A stretch of DNA of 60,600 nucleotides from positions 1 to 60,600 of the forward strand of contig CAZCFZ010000023.1 of assembly GCA_964498065.1 (NCBI GenBank), written 5' to 3'. The notes beneath the pieces were generated by a model. It was not told the origin of the DNA. It did no database searches and saw nothing but the letters and a program-made list of their open reading frames with translations. Shown one piece after another: positions 44,943-54,305 of the stretch. The stretch is from FEN-1297 sp964498065. GTDB lineage: Bacteria > Bacteroidota > Ignavibacteria > Ignavibacteriales > Ignavibacteriaceae. The translations under genes and the position numbers were made by a program. The number at the start of each line of letters is the position of its first letter. Position 1 is the stretch's first letter.

Positions 44943-46138
44943 GTTTTATTCTCCCCAAATTCGTTATTATTAACCGGCAGACAAATTTTTGCTAAAGTAC
45001 CTTTGCCCTTCGAACTTTTTAAGCTTAGGCTTCCTCCATGATTTTTTACAATATTATAAGATACTGTTAGACCCAAGCCTGTTCCGCCGATATTTCTTTT
45101 CGTTGTAAAAAAAGGATCCATAATATATTTTAAATCGTTTTCTTTGATTCCTATCCCTTCGTCCTTCACTTTTATTTTTACTTCATTTTTTTCCTCGCTA
45201 TAAAAAGTACGGACTTGAATCGAGCCGTTTATATCTTTTAACGATTGACATGCATTGGTTATTAAATTTATGATCACTTGTTCCAACTGTTGTCCGTTTC
45301 CCCGCAGCAGCGGAATATTTTCATCATACTTTACGGAAAAATTATTAGTTGATTTCTTAATTAAATTGTTTGTAATCATAATAGCCATTTCAACAATTTT
45401 ATTAATATTTACAAACTCGTTTAGATTACCGTCATCTGTTTTGGAATATTCGGTTAAACTTTTTGTAATATTTTTTATTCTTTCGGATCCCTGCAATATT
45501 CCTTCCAACGATTGAGTGATTTTTTCCTTTGACCTCTCATAAAGCATGCCGGCTAAAACAAAGTCTCCGTTGTTTTCGTAATATTCATCGAGTATGGGTG
45601 TTATATCTTTCCATATCTGCATAAACAAATTAACGTTGAGGAGTATAAAATTATTCGGATTATTTATTTCGTGTGCAATGCCTGCAACCAAAATACCAAG
45701 CGAAGCCATTTTATCCGCCTGCATAAGCTGCCGGTTTTTTAAGTGTGCAATTGCTTCTGCTTTTTTTAATTCCGTTATATCGTTTATTAATCCGTCATAA
45801 GCTACCGGACTGCCGTACTCATCTTTGGTTACAACAATTTGATTTTTAACCCATCTTATATGTCCGTCGCGATGGACAATTCTATGTTCTATAGAGCCGG
45901 CTTCTTTACCGGTTAAGGCAAGGTTAGCCTGTTCTAATACTTTTTCCCTGTCCTTATTATGGACCATTCTATACCAAAGTTCAGGATCAGTTTTATAATC
46001 TTCCGAAGTATATCCTGTAACCGAAACACATCCGGGTCCATGAATTGTTTCAACCGCAATGCCGTCCGTAATTTTTACGGTATAAATATAATCGGTCAGA
46101 TAATTTATTAAATTTTGATAACGAGCCGTTAAATTCAT
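44939..46138 (-). CDS. PAS-domain sensor histidine kinase
   Basis: A 399-aa soluble kinase without membrane segments. Residues about 15-135 form a PAS domain of the PAS_3 type with PAC (YRMVHNKDREKVLEQANLAL ... HRDGHIRWVKNQIVVTKDEYGS). The HisKA region has the phospho-His in GIAHEINNPNNFI, typical of kinases that pair with NtrC regulators, and the ATPase part ends GGTGLGLTVSYNIVKNHGGSL. It forms an operon with the regulator. Input signal unknown. Confidence 0.93.
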   Translation of the reverse strand: MNLTARYQNLINYLTDYIYTVKITDGIAVETIHGPGCVSVTGYTSEDYKTDPELWYRMVHNKDREKVLEQANLALTGKEAGSIEHRIVHRDGHIRWVKNQIVVTKDEYGSPVAYDGLINDITELKKAEAIAHLKNRQLMQADKMASLGILVAGIAHEINNPNNFILLNVNLFMQIWKDITPILDEYYENNGDFVLAGMLYERSKEKITQSLEGILQGSERIKNITKSLTEYSKTDDGNLNEFVNINKIVEMAIMITNNLIKKSTNNFSVKYDENIPLLRGNGQQLEQVIINLITNACQSLKDINGSIQVRTFYSEEKNEVKIKVKDEGIGIKENDLKYIMDPFFTTKRNIGGTGLGLTVSYNIVKNHGGSLSLKSSKGKGTLAKICLPVNNNEFGENKT

Positions 46139-46539
46139 ATTAACAATATTTCCATTTGTTTCGAATTTTTAAATAAATGAAAGGATTTGTTCATTCTAAT
46201 AAAGAATGAATAAAAACAATCCGCTTTAAATTTTTCAAGTTGAAAGATATATTCAGAAGTATTCTTTTTATGCTTTCAAATTTAAGAAATAATTTTCTGA
46301 GAAGATGTGCGGTGATTACGGGTAAATCCAAACAATATTATTTCGCTAAAAGTTAAATTAATTTTTTATAACTTTTTTAAGGGCTGTTGGGATTTATTTG
46401 AAAAGAAAAAACTTTTTAATTTTATTTAATAATTTTTTGAAATGAATAAAATGATCCGGGCACCTGCAATTAAACAATAACAAATACCCGGATCTAATTT
46501 ATCTATTTAGATAGTACTTATAAATAAAATATTTTTAAT
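46139..46539. other. Intergenic region with terminator
   Basis: No gene. GATCCGGG 46453-46460 and CCCGGATC 46487-46494 form the terminator described separately. Otherwise AT-rich and empty. Confidence 0.5.
46448..46494 (-). terminator. Terminator of the outer-membrane barrel gene
   Basis: A perfect 8-bp stem (GATCCGGG/CCCGGATC) with a 26-nt loop; on the minus strand it is followed by ATTTTATT. It lies about 45 nt after the stop of 46540-47232. Confidence 0.6.
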
Positions 46540-47232
46540 CTAAATCATATCAAATTTTACAGTAACTAATGCCTGGATAGTTAAAATTCTCCAATTAATA
46601 TCCTGCTCAACCTGGGTTAATCCATAACCAAATGAAAGCTGGGGAGTAATAAACATATTACCGGCGGGGATATCATAGCCCCCTCCAAATTTTAATTCAA
46701 AACGTGAATTCATATTCTGAATAGAACCTTTATTTGAAGTTGAGGTATTATTACTCTGATAAGGAGCCGGAAAAGTTTCTGTCTGTGTTTGGTCATAAGA
46801 CCCTTCTACATTAAAACCTAAAGAAGGACCTGCAAAGAAAAATAAATTATTATTTTTCAAGCTGAGTTTAAATAAAGCTTCAAGATCAAAATATGCGATG
46901 CTTGCAGAGTTGTCGATTGATACTGTTGATGTAACCGGGTTACCTAACTGGTCTTGATATTGATTTGAACCTGTTTGAGTAAAAGAACCGCTTCTATTAT
47001 CATAAAATTGCATATTTGCAATTAAACCTATCATCGGTGTAAAAGACATATCTGCCTGCCCGCCGATAACAAATCCAAAACCGCTACCGCTCTGCGGTAA
47101 GTCTGAACCTGTATGGATATTATAATTAGCCCCTATTGACGGCCCAATTTTAAGCCGAAACTGCGAAAATGCAGAATTTGTGAAAATAATAAAAAGTGCA
47201 AAAATCAACAAAAACGATAATTTTTTTTTCAT
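46540..47232 (-). CDS. Outer-membrane beta-barrel protein
   Basis: A 230-aa porin-like protein. Signal peptide (FLLIFALFIIFTNSAFSQ), then alternating amphipathic strands (GPSIGANYNIHTG, GFGFVIGGQADMSFTPMIGL, FELKFGGGYDIPAG) and a final aromatic/hydrophobic strand with a charged penultimate (ILTIQALVTVKFDMI). It is an outer-membrane protein of the OmpA/PorT-like beta-barrel class; no periplasmic domain. It stands alone. Confidence 0.82.
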   Translation of the reverse strand: MKKKLSFLLIFALFIIFTNSAFSQFRLKIGPSIGANYNIHTGSDLPQSGSGFGFVIGGQADMSFTPMIGLIANMQFYDNRSGSFTQTGSNQYQDQLGNPVTSTVSIDNSASIAYFDLEALFKLSLKNNNLFFFAGPSLGFNVEGSYDQTQTETFPAPYQSNNTSTSNKGSIQNMNSRFELKFGGGYDIPAGNMFITPQLSFGYGLTQVEQDINWRILTIQALVTVKFDMI

Positions 47233-48147
47233 AATGACTCCTTAATATTTAATATTTTGAATATTTAGTATTTACAAAAATCAAAAAAATGATGATTGTT
47301 AAAACACTTATTGCTTAATAATTTTTATTTCTATATAACAATAATCGAAAGAATGAAAAAATTATTTAATGTATTGGTAAAAGATTTACAGATATTTTAT
47401 TTTTTCGATGATATACCGAATAATTAAAATATATTTTAACCAAATTTTATGGAAATGATTTTATGATTTGAAAATCGGAATTTAAACATACATTTCTTCT
47501 AAATTTCTAATTCATTAATCTATCATTGACGAACTCAACAATGGATTAGGAGCCCAATTTATCATGTGAAGACTTATATAATTTCCAAATCCCCTAATTT
47601 GTTTTGACCCAAGTACCGAGCTGTAGCCGGAAGAAGTGAAATTCCATCTAAGTCTTCCTAATATGGAAAAACTTATAACAATCCCTAAGCTTCTATCGTG
47701 GCCCGGTCTCTTCAAAGGAGAAGATATTAATTCCCCTTCACTTTGGGAAAGGATTGGTGAATGGGCTTATCTAAGCAATACTATCTTCTTTGTTGAAATA
47801 AAATTTCATGACTTCAACTGGTAGAAGTATAGCCCTGTTTTTATTTCAAGATATAAATTAATTTATTATAAAAATTTCGTTAGGTTATTCATTAACATTT
47901 TGTAATTTTCTTAAAGAATCATTTAAAGTAAGTATTTTGTATATTTTTCTTTTGCGGATTAAGGAAGATTATTTTCTAGACCTTAAAATTAATTCTAATA
48001 CAATAATTCAGATTTATAAAACTGTTGAAAAATAAAGCGAACTTGTATACCAAATTTGCCGTATAGTTATTTGATATTTTGTTTATTTTCGATTAAATAT
48101 AAATAAATTAAACACTGCATTATGCCAAATTAAGTGAAAGAGAAACT
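47233..48147. other. Gene-free region with T9SS-signal relic and short-ORF noise
   Basis: A 915-bp stretch. Several small ORFs occur but lack domains or ribosome sites and include the phrase typical of translated intergenic repeats, so I call none. It contains a relic of a type IX sorting signal at 47767-47806. Confidence 0.55.
47767..47806 (-). pseudogene. Relic of a T9SS C-terminal sorting signal
   Basis: On the minus strand the last codons read NFISTKKIVLLR and stop. This is the usual end of type IX secretion cargo in Ignavibacteria-like genomes (…KKMVLLK at the C-terminus). The upstream in-frame codon is a stop, so the rest of the gene is gone. A second, better copy is at 49738-49791. 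Confidence 0.5.
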
Positions 48148-49683
48148 ATGAAGAAGATAAATTTAAAAATGATTGAGAAAAAGATTGTATTGCGTCAATT
48201 ACAAATTGATGATTTTGATAAATTGGTTCATCTGCAGAGACTTTGCTTCCCGGGAATGCAGACATGGAAGCGTGAACAAATCGAGAGTCAGCTAAAATAC
48301 TTTCCGGAAGGACAAATTTGTATAGAAATTGACAATGAGATTGCAGCTTCATCCAGCAGTCTTATAGTTGATTTTGATTTATATGAAGAAATTGACGATT
48401 GGAAAACGCTCAGCGATCATGGTTATATTACAAATCATGATCCTGAAGGGGAAACTTTATACGGAATTGAGATTATGACACATCCCGATTTTAGGGGGAT
48501 GAAACTTGCTCGACGACTTTATGATGCTCGAAAGGAACTGGTCCGAAAATATAATTTAAAGAATATAGTTGTAGGAGGCAGAATACCGGGTTATAGTAAA
48601 TACAAAGATAAAATGACTGCACGAAAATATGTTGACAAAGTTTTAAATAAAGACATTCACGATCCGGTTCTTACTACACAACTGGCAAACGGCTTTGTTT
48701 TGAAAAGAATTATCCCTTCATATCTTATTGGTGATGAAGAATCGGTAGGATTCGCAACACTGCTTGAATGGTCAAACATAGATTATATACCAACGAAGGG
48801 AAAGAAAGTTGTCAGTTCAAAAAAGGTAAGAATATGTGCAGTACAATACCAGATGAGAGAAATAGATAATTTTGAAGATTTTGCGCAGCAATGTGAATAT
48901 TTTACCGATGTAGCGTCCGGATATAAAAGTGATTTTATTTTGTTCCCGGAGATATTTACTCTTCAGCTTTTATCGTTCCTCCCGAATGAAAGACCGGGCG
49001 TTGCCGTGCGCAAATTAGCTGAATTCACGCCAAGCTACCTTGAACTGTTCAACAATCTTTCTATTAAGTACAACGTGAATATTATAGGAGGATCACACTT
49101 TACCTTGGAAGATGACAAGCTTTATAATATAGCTTATCTTTTTAGAAGAGACGGATCAATAGAAAAGCAATATAAAATTCATGTAACACCTAATGAAAAA
49201 AGATGGTGGGGAATTCAACCCGGGGATAAAATTGAAGTTTTCGAAACCGATAGAGGAAAAATCAACATACAAATATGTTACGATATAGAATTCCCGGAAG
49301 TTAGTAGAATTGCAGTTTCAAAAGGTGCTGAAATTATTTTCATCCCATTTTGTACAGATGAGCGATACGGATACCTCAGAGTAAGACAATGTGCACAAGC
49401 CCGGTGCATAGAAAACGGCATATACGCAGTAATGGCTGGAAATGTAGGCAACCTGCCTTTTGTAGAAAATATGGATATTCAATATGCACAATCCGGGATT
49501 TTTACACCTTCCGATTTCATGTTTTCGAGAGACGCAATTGCCGCAGAATGTACACCAAATGTTGAGACAGTTGTAATACAAGATGTTGATCTGGAGTTAT
49601 TAAAGAGATTTAAATCCCAGGGAAGTACGCTTAATTGGTTCGACAGACGGAAAGATCTGTATGAAGTTATTCTGAAAAAATGA
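48148..49683 (+). CDS. GNAT acetyltransferase fused to a carbon-nitrogen hydrolase (nitrilase)
   Basis: A 511-aa bifunctional protein. Residues about 8-205 form a GNAT acetyltransferase domain with GIEIMTHPDFRGMKLARRLYD (acetyl-CoA loop); residues about 225-500 form a nitrilase-superfamily amidase with the catalytic triad Glu268 (FPEIF), Lys343 (QYKIHVTP) and Cys377 (QICYDIEFPE). The pair is a known fused family of unknown substrate; a cytoplasmic amidase coupled to acetylation is inferred. ATG 48148 has GAGA upstream. It is monocistronic. Confidence 0.92.
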   Translation: MKKINLKMIEKKIVLRQLQIDDFDKLVHLQRLCFPGMQTWKREQIESQLKYFPEGQICIEIDNEIAASSSSLIVDFDLYEEIDDWKTLSDHGYITNHDPEGETLYGIEIMTHPDFRGMKLARRLYDARKELVRKYNLKNIVVGGRIPGYSKYKDKMTARKYVDKVLNKDIHDPVLTTQLANGFVLKRIIPSYLIGDEESVGFATLLEWSNIDYIPTKGKKVVSSKKVRICAVQYQMREIDNFEDFAQQCEYFTDVASGYKSDFILFPEIFTLQLLSFLPNERPGVAVRKLAEFTPSYLELFNNLSIKYNVNIIGGSHFTLEDDKLYNIAYLFRRDGSIEKQYKIHVTPNEKRWWGIQPGDKIEVFETDRGKINIQICYDIEFPEVSRIAVSKGAEIIFIPFCTDERYGYLRVRQCAQARCIENGIYAVMAGNVGNLPFVENMDIQYAQSGIFTPSDFMFSRDAIAAECTPNVETVVIQDVDLELLKRFKSQGSTLNWFDRRKDLYEVILKK

Positions 49684-49737
49684 TAAACATTTATGTAATG
49701 TTAAACATAATAATCAAATATCTTCTTTCGTTTGATA

Positions 49738-49791
49738 CTATTTAAGCAATACCATCTTCTTTGTTGATATAAAATTGCCGGCTTTCTGATT
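49738..49791 (-). pseudogene. Relic of a T9SS C-terminal sorting signal, second copy
   Basis: On the minus strand the final codons read NQKAGNFISTKKMVLLK then TAG. This closely matches the C-terminal end of type IX cargo proteins. The codons before it are a stop, so only the tail survives. The similarity to the copy at 47767 is about 33 of 40 bases. Confidence 0.55.
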
Positions 49792-49886
49792 TCATGGTTG
49801 TGCAAAAACTATTGAGCCGTTAAAAATTGAATAATTAAGATTTTAATTTTCATTTAATTAAAACCTGTTGTGTGAATTAGATTATA

Positions 49887-49990
49887 AACCGTTAAAACGG
49901 TTAATAAATTAACTGTTTGCCATTAATCCACGGATTAATCCGTGGGTTAATAAAACCTTAAAACCATAATTAATAACTGTTTTAACAGTT
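49887..49990. repeat. REP-like triple-hairpin element, copy 1
   Basis: Three palindromes in a row: AACCGTTAAAACGGTT (49887-49902), a long one around ATTAATCC...GGTTAAT (49922-49951, arms CCACGGA and TCCGTGG), and AACTGTTTTAACAGTT (49975-49990). Copy 2 at 51520-51622 has the same order and nearly the same spacing. Confidence 0.75.
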
Positions 49991-50138
49991 TTTTATAATT
50001 ACACTTTTTAATTTACACAACGGCTTAATTAAAAGATTTTTTATTTGCGCTTATTAATCAATATGCTCTTTTGAGAATTAAATTCTTTGAGATGGTATAT
50101 TTTTCTTAAATAAATTCCCAAAGAGCATATAATTGAAA

Positions 50139-50738
50139 TCATTTTGCTAATTGACGGATATAATCCACCAATTCCCAGCGCTGGTTTGCAGATAAAGCAT
50201 TTTTAAATGAAGGCATTGGAGAATTTCCGTTTGTTATTTCCCAATAAATAGCACCGTCGCTTTGCTGCTGTACCCGGTTTGAAGTCAGGTTTGCCGGTTT
50301 TGGATGCAAAGATACCGCAACAGGTCCGTCGCCTTTGCCGTCTGTACCGTGGCATGTAAAACATTGAGCATTAAAAATACTCTTCCCTTCCCTGCTTGCT
50401 TTAGCAATATCATTTAAGGGATTTGTTAGTTTATTTGCCGAAGAGGGAGCAATCCAATTTCCGTTTTTGTCTGTCTTGATATTTTTTGAATTTGTCTGTC
50501 CCATCATACCACCCATCATTCCGCGTCCCATCATGCCACGCCCCATCATCCCGCGTCCCATCATCATTCCTCCGTTCATCCTACCCCTGCCCATATAATT
50601 ACCGTTATGTGATGTTGAATCCTGATATGCAAACATCATGCTGCCCATAATACCGTTGCTGCTGAATGTAAACCCAAACAACAAAAGAAGTGAAAGTATA
50701 AATCCTAATATTATATAAACATTTTTAATTCGTTTCAT
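50139..50738 (-). CDS. Met-rich membrane-anchored cytochrome c
   Basis: A 199-aa protein. The N-terminal signal/anchor (NVYIILGFILSLLLLFGFTF) is followed by a Met/Gly/Arg-rich repeat region (MGRGMM units, about residues 50-80) and a single c-type haem domain: CFTCH at about residues 128-132 and axial-Met candidates in SPMPSF. The Met-rich segment could bind copper or be a flexible linker. It is probably a periplasmic electron carrier on the cytoplasmic membrane. A tiny membrane ORF lies 19 nt upstream. AGGAG precedes the ATG. Confidence 0.9.
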   Translation of the reverse strand: MKRIKNVYIILGFILSLLLLFGFTFSSNGIMGSMMFAYQDSTSHNGNYMGRGRMNGGMMMGRGMMGRGMMGRGMMGGMMGQTNSKNIKTDKNGNWIAPSSANKLTNPLNDIAKASREGKSIFNAQCFTCHGTDGKGDGPVAVSLHPKPANLTSNRVQQQSDGAIYWEITNGNSPMPSFKNALSANQRWELVDYIRQLAK

Positions 50739-50757
50739 TTTAAATTACTCCTAATTC

Positions 50758-50859
50758 TTAATCGTTTTTCTTAATGTTGGATATTTTCAAAAAAGCAAAT
50801 ATGGTGCCTCCTGCAAGTGCCAAATAAATAATCAACCATATTAAACCGCTACTTATCAT
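50758..50859 (-). CDS. Tiny single-pass membrane protein (33 aa)
   Basis: ATG 50859 to TAA 50758 encodes 33 residues, one hydrophobic helix (GLIWLIIYLALAGGTIFAF) followed by a basic tail (LKISNIKKND). It lies immediately upstream of the cytochrome c gene, with 19 nt between, and could be a small subunit of an oxidase-type complex. No homologue is recognised; the SD is weak. Confidence 0.4.
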   Translation of the reverse strand: MISSGLIWLIIYLALAGGTIFAFLKISNIKKND

Positions 50860-51189
50860 TTTAATTTCTTTCTTTTAATTTATTTTAATCAATTTCAGTG
50901 CCAAAAGGATATTTAATTTTTTTATTGAAAATGCAGAGCCGGTAAAATATTTCTTCAATAATTAAAAGGTTTATTAAATAATTTAACAACGATTAACCTG
51001 TTGTTTGAAACTTTATTTTTCTTAATAAACCGTCTACCTTCAATAGATAAATTGCAACGGTTATAAATTAAGTCCTTATATCATTAATGTTCACATTGGC
51101 TTAGCAGTTTTTGAAATATTACCAAATGGATTGCTTGATCATTATAAATTTTAATATTATTGGTTTCCGGAATATTATACTAGGCAATT
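50860..51189. other. Intergenic, empty
   Basis: 330 bp between divergent genes. I see no gene, hairpin or repeat that I can support. Confidence 0.4.
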
Positions 51190-51408
51190 ATGAAAGCAAT
51201 GAATACTCCTGTAACGATCGGCACAAAAGGAATAATAGATTTGGTCGGAAATATTGTAGAAAATGAAAACGGCAAAACTTTAGTAAGAGTTCATAATGAA
51301 TTGTGGTATGCGGGAAACCCGAAATCACTTTCCGAAGGTGAATATATAAAAATAACAGGCATAAAAGGACTGCAATTGTGTATACAAAAAGCTTTGGAAA
51401 CAGGCTGA
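51190..51408 (+). CDS. NfeD C-terminal-like (OB-fold) small protein
   Basis: A 72-aa protein with the pattern of the soluble NfeD C-terminal domain: GTKGIIDLVG, then a strand pair with VRVHNELWYAGNPKSLSEGEYIKITGIKGLQLCIQ. In NfeD proteins this OB-fold follows membrane helices; here it is alone, so it may act with a membrane partner elsewhere. Start ATG 51190 (an inner Met at residue 4 is possible). Function of NfeD domains is not settled; they pair with SPFH proteins. Confidence 0.7.
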   Translation: MKAMNTPVTIGTKGIIDLVGNIVENENGKTLVRVHNELWYAGNPKSLSEGEYIKITGIKGLQLCIQKALETG

Positions 51409-51829
51409 ATTTATTTAATGCAGGTATTAAACTAAAGAATAATTTATGTTAAAATATTTTAAGAATTATCTCGAGTTTATTTGCTTACCCGTTATTCGAA
51501 ATTGATTTCATAAATTGTGAACTGTTAAAACAGTTAAATTATCTATAATTATTTTTATTAACCCCGGGATTAATCCCGGCGTTAATAATATAAGAACTCA
51601 TATTGTAACCGTTTCAACGGTTTTAATTTAAGCTTCGAAGAGCTGTTTTAACAAAAATTTATTAATGACAATAATTCATTTATATTTATTCAATATAAAT
51701 TTTATTTCTTCATGTTAGGATTAATAATTATTTATTTAAAGCTTTTTAAGCCAGCACTTAAATTTTCCATGCTGCTTAAGCTTTCATCTTTAAGCAGGAA
51801 AATATCCATATTTAATTTATCCAGAGTCT
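51409..51829. other. Intergenic region with REP-like element 2
   Basis: No gene. It contains REP-like element copy 2 (51520-51622). Confidence 0.5.
51520..51622. repeat. REP-like triple-hairpin element, copy 2
   Basis: AACTGTTAAAACAGTT (51520-51535), a central palindrome (51557-51586, arms CCCGGGATTAA-type) and AACCGTTTCAACGGTT (51607-51622). Same order as copy 1; the outer palindromes swap AACCGTT and AACTGTT types between the copies. Confidence 0.75.
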
Positions 51830-53890
51830 TTATCCCTTTATTTTAATTAAATCAACTTCAAAATTTAATATGTCTTTTTTCAACTGATAAAAGGTTTCCA
51901 GCAATATAACGTGATATGCATGTAATGCTTGACTAAGCGCTTTAATAGCTTCGTTATTATATTTTTTATTTTCAAAGTATATCCAATCTTCAGCTAAATA
52001 TAAATATAAATTCTTTTTTTGGTCTTCTTTAATAATCTTTTTATATATCTCATCCTTTAACAAACGGCTAATATATTTTTTGAATTTATCTTCCTTCTCT
52101 TTTAGAATTTTAATCCCTTCTTCAATTTGTTTAAATGGTGTAGGCTGCTGCATAAAATATATTGATTTAATAATATCAATATAAAAATCGATTTTTTCTT
52201 TAAATTCCGGGTAGAAGTTGAGAAACGCCAAATATTTTTCTTTTAACAATCCTTCGGTTTTTTCTTGTTCGGCCAGATGAAAAAAATATTTGTAAATTTC
52301 AATGTCGTTATTCTTTATTTTTTCTTCCAACTCATAATTCTCTTTTTCTAATCTGGTAATTAATTGTCTGCATTGTTTTTTATTATATTTTACGCCGTCA
52401 TAATCAAAAGATTTAATTTTAATTTCATCATTTGCAATGTTATTCAAAACCGCGATATCATCTCTCAATGCAATTGAAGTATATACTAGATTAGTCATCT
52501 CATCACTGAATAAATCGGCAATTCTTTTATTGGAATTATCAAGGATGCTTTGATCCGGATTAAAGCTAGATATTCCCTTTTCATTGTAATAATTATTAAA
52601 TATTCCGTTTATTTGATTACTCTCGTATTCCTTGGTAAATTCTTCTATAAAATTTGACGTATCTTTAATGCATTTCGCTTTATTTAACTTATAATACGAA
52701 AAAACTTTATTAGTACATTTTTCCTGAATATCTGATATATTAATAAAATATTCGGAAGCCGGTTTCCCCTCATCTTCAGTTGTTGTTATATTCAGTTTTT
52801 CAAGATTTGCTATTCTATCCTTTAGAGACGGATGCGAAGCCCATTGCTCTCCGATTTTAAGCTTCGATTTATTAAAACGGTTTGTAAAGCTAAGATTTAC
52901 CAAAGGTAAATTATTTTCAAAATTTATTTTATTTGTACGTGCAAACAGATCAATTACATATCTCTGTTGCGGATAAATATTTATTGTTTTTATCGGTTCT
53001 TTTATGGAATGAGTATAATAATTAATTACCGATGATAACGCGGAAGCCGCTAAATCAAGTCTTAAAAGTGAGGTAATAAGTGCCCTTGACCCTGCAATAT
53101 TAGCTGAAATTGAATCAGCCTGAAACTCCATTTCAATTGATAGTTTTGAATAACTTCTATTTACGATTGAATAAAATCGTTTTAATATCCATTGAAGACC
53201 CTGTACCACTTTTACTGCTGCAGCGATAAAAAAGCTTATAACTCTGTGGACTCTAGCCCACTTTTTAATAATAGAATAATAATCAATATTATCATACAGC
53301 ATATTGTGCAGCGCATAATTAGCATAGTATGCATAGCTTCCGACTCTCATTGAGCCTTGTGAAAAATGACCAAATTCATGTGCAAGAACGGCTTTAAACT
53401 CATCGGCAGTCGTTGAATTAACAAGTCCCAAACCGATAATTAAATTTTTACTTGATGGGAAAAACAAGCTGAGAAAATTTGAATTAAAAGTTACCGCCGC
53501 ATTTACATCGGGAGAAATAAATACTTTTTTAGGCGTACTCGTATTTATGGAATTTACAATTGTTTTTACAAGTTTGAAAAGTTTAGGTTCATTTATTTCG
53601 CTAACTTCAATAAATAAATCCGTATTTAAGATATTTTTTTTAAAAATAAATTTTATTAAAAAAAGCAGGATTGCCAATCCGAAGCTTATAACACCGCCAG
53701 CCAAAAGTATTGTAAAAGTGTTGGGATCGGTTGCAACCATTAAAAATGTCACATAACCCAAACCTATAGTTAAACCTATGACAATGCAGGTAACAATTGT
53801 ATAAAAAATAATAAAAAGAATTATAGATAGAATTACAGATAATGAAAGCTTCCTTATTCTATCGGCAGAAGAAATTAATTGTTGTTCCAT
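51830..53890 (-). CDS. Large membrane M48-family metallopeptidase
   Basis: A 686-aa protein. Two N-terminal membrane helices (about residues 15-80), then the M48 zinc-protease domain with the HEFGH motif (AVLAHEFGHFSQGS) and the third ligand in EMEFQADSISA. The C-terminal half is a charged, helix-rich region without recognised motif, much longer than the HtpX family; the N-terminal membrane part plus big soluble tail suggests a Ste24/BepA-like envelope quality-control protease. ATG 53890 chosen over TTG 53896. A TATTTTTG element ends 3 nt before the ATG, which would give a leaderless mRNA. Confidence 0.85.
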   Translation of the reverse strand: MEQQLISSADRIRKLSLSVILSIILFIIFYTIVTCIVIGLTIGLGYVTFLMVATDPNTFTILLAGGVISFGLAILLFLIKFIFKKNILNTDLFIEVSEINEPKLFKLVKTIVNSINTSTPKKVFISPDVNAAVTFNSNFLSLFFPSSKNLIIGLGLVNSTTADEFKAVLAHEFGHFSQGSMRVGSYAYYANYALHNMLYDNIDYYSIIKKWARVHRVISFFIAAAVKVVQGLQWILKRFYSIVNRSYSKLSIEMEFQADSISANIAGSRALITSLLRLDLAASALSSVINYYTHSIKEPIKTINIYPQQRYVIDLFARTNKINFENNLPLVNLSFTNRFNKSKLKIGEQWASHPSLKDRIANLEKLNITTTEDEGKPASEYFINISDIQEKCTNKVFSYYKLNKAKCIKDTSNFIEEFTKEYESNQINGIFNNYYNEKGISSFNPDQSILDNSNKRIADLFSDEMTNLVYTSIALRDDIAVLNNIANDEIKIKSFDYDGVKYNKKQCRQLITRLEKENYELEEKIKNNDIEIYKYFFHLAEQEKTEGLLKEKYLAFLNFYPEFKEKIDFYIDIIKSIYFMQQPTPFKQIEEGIKILKEKEDKFKKYISRLLKDEIYKKIIKEDQKKNLYLYLAEDWIYFENKKYNNEAIKALSQALHAYHVILLETFYQLKKDILNFEVDLIKIKG

Positions 53891-54023
53891 AAGCAAAAAT
53901 AATATTGAATAAAGCAGTTAGATATTATTAACATTTCAAATTTCATATTGGTTAGAAGGTCTTACATCAAATCCATTTTTAAAAATTAATTGATTTGAAG
54001 TTTTTAATGTTTTCAAAACTTAC

Positions 54024-54305
54024 CTAATAATTATTCTCATTTATAATAATTATGATATTATTCATACTATCCCATTTAAAAGAAATAATTTTTACAATGT
54101 AATTACGAATATCGGAATGAAATTTAACTGGATTAAAAAATAAGATAAAAAAGGAATAATCTACCATCCCGGATTTCGTAGGACACTCACATATTTCAAT
54201 TCCTAATCCGGAAGAATGATTTATGTTTTTATATTCTTGTAATATCCAGCCTGTTTGAGTAAGCTGTTTGTCTATATTTTGCGGCTCCCCTTCTTCAGGC
54301 TTCAT
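54024..54305 (-). pseudogene. hsdR: N-terminal relic of a type I restriction subunit R
   Basis: The 93-aa ORF begins like the HsdR N-terminal domain: PEEGEPQNIDKQLTQTGWIL, then QEYKNINHSSGLGIEICECPTKSGMVDYSFFI, matching the family pattern PEExARxxIDxxLxxAGWxVQD...GVAVREFxLxxGxADYLLF. After about residue 60 the similarity ends and the rest is low-complexity AT-rich sequence. No other restriction genes are near. It is a truncated, non-functional fragment. Confidence 0.6.

Larger units (their letters stand above)
49684..50138. other. Intergenic region with T9SS relic and REP-like element
   Basis: No gene. It holds the sorting-signal relic (49738-49791) and REP-like element 1 (49887-49990). Confidence 0.55.

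Noticed and set aside
47515..47824. Two overlapping short ORFs (minus 66 codons, plus 62 codons).
   Set aside because: Neither has a domain, signal or SD; the plus-strand one translates a low-complexity intergenic repeat (CTCTTCAAAGGAG type) and the antisense of a T9SS-signal relic.
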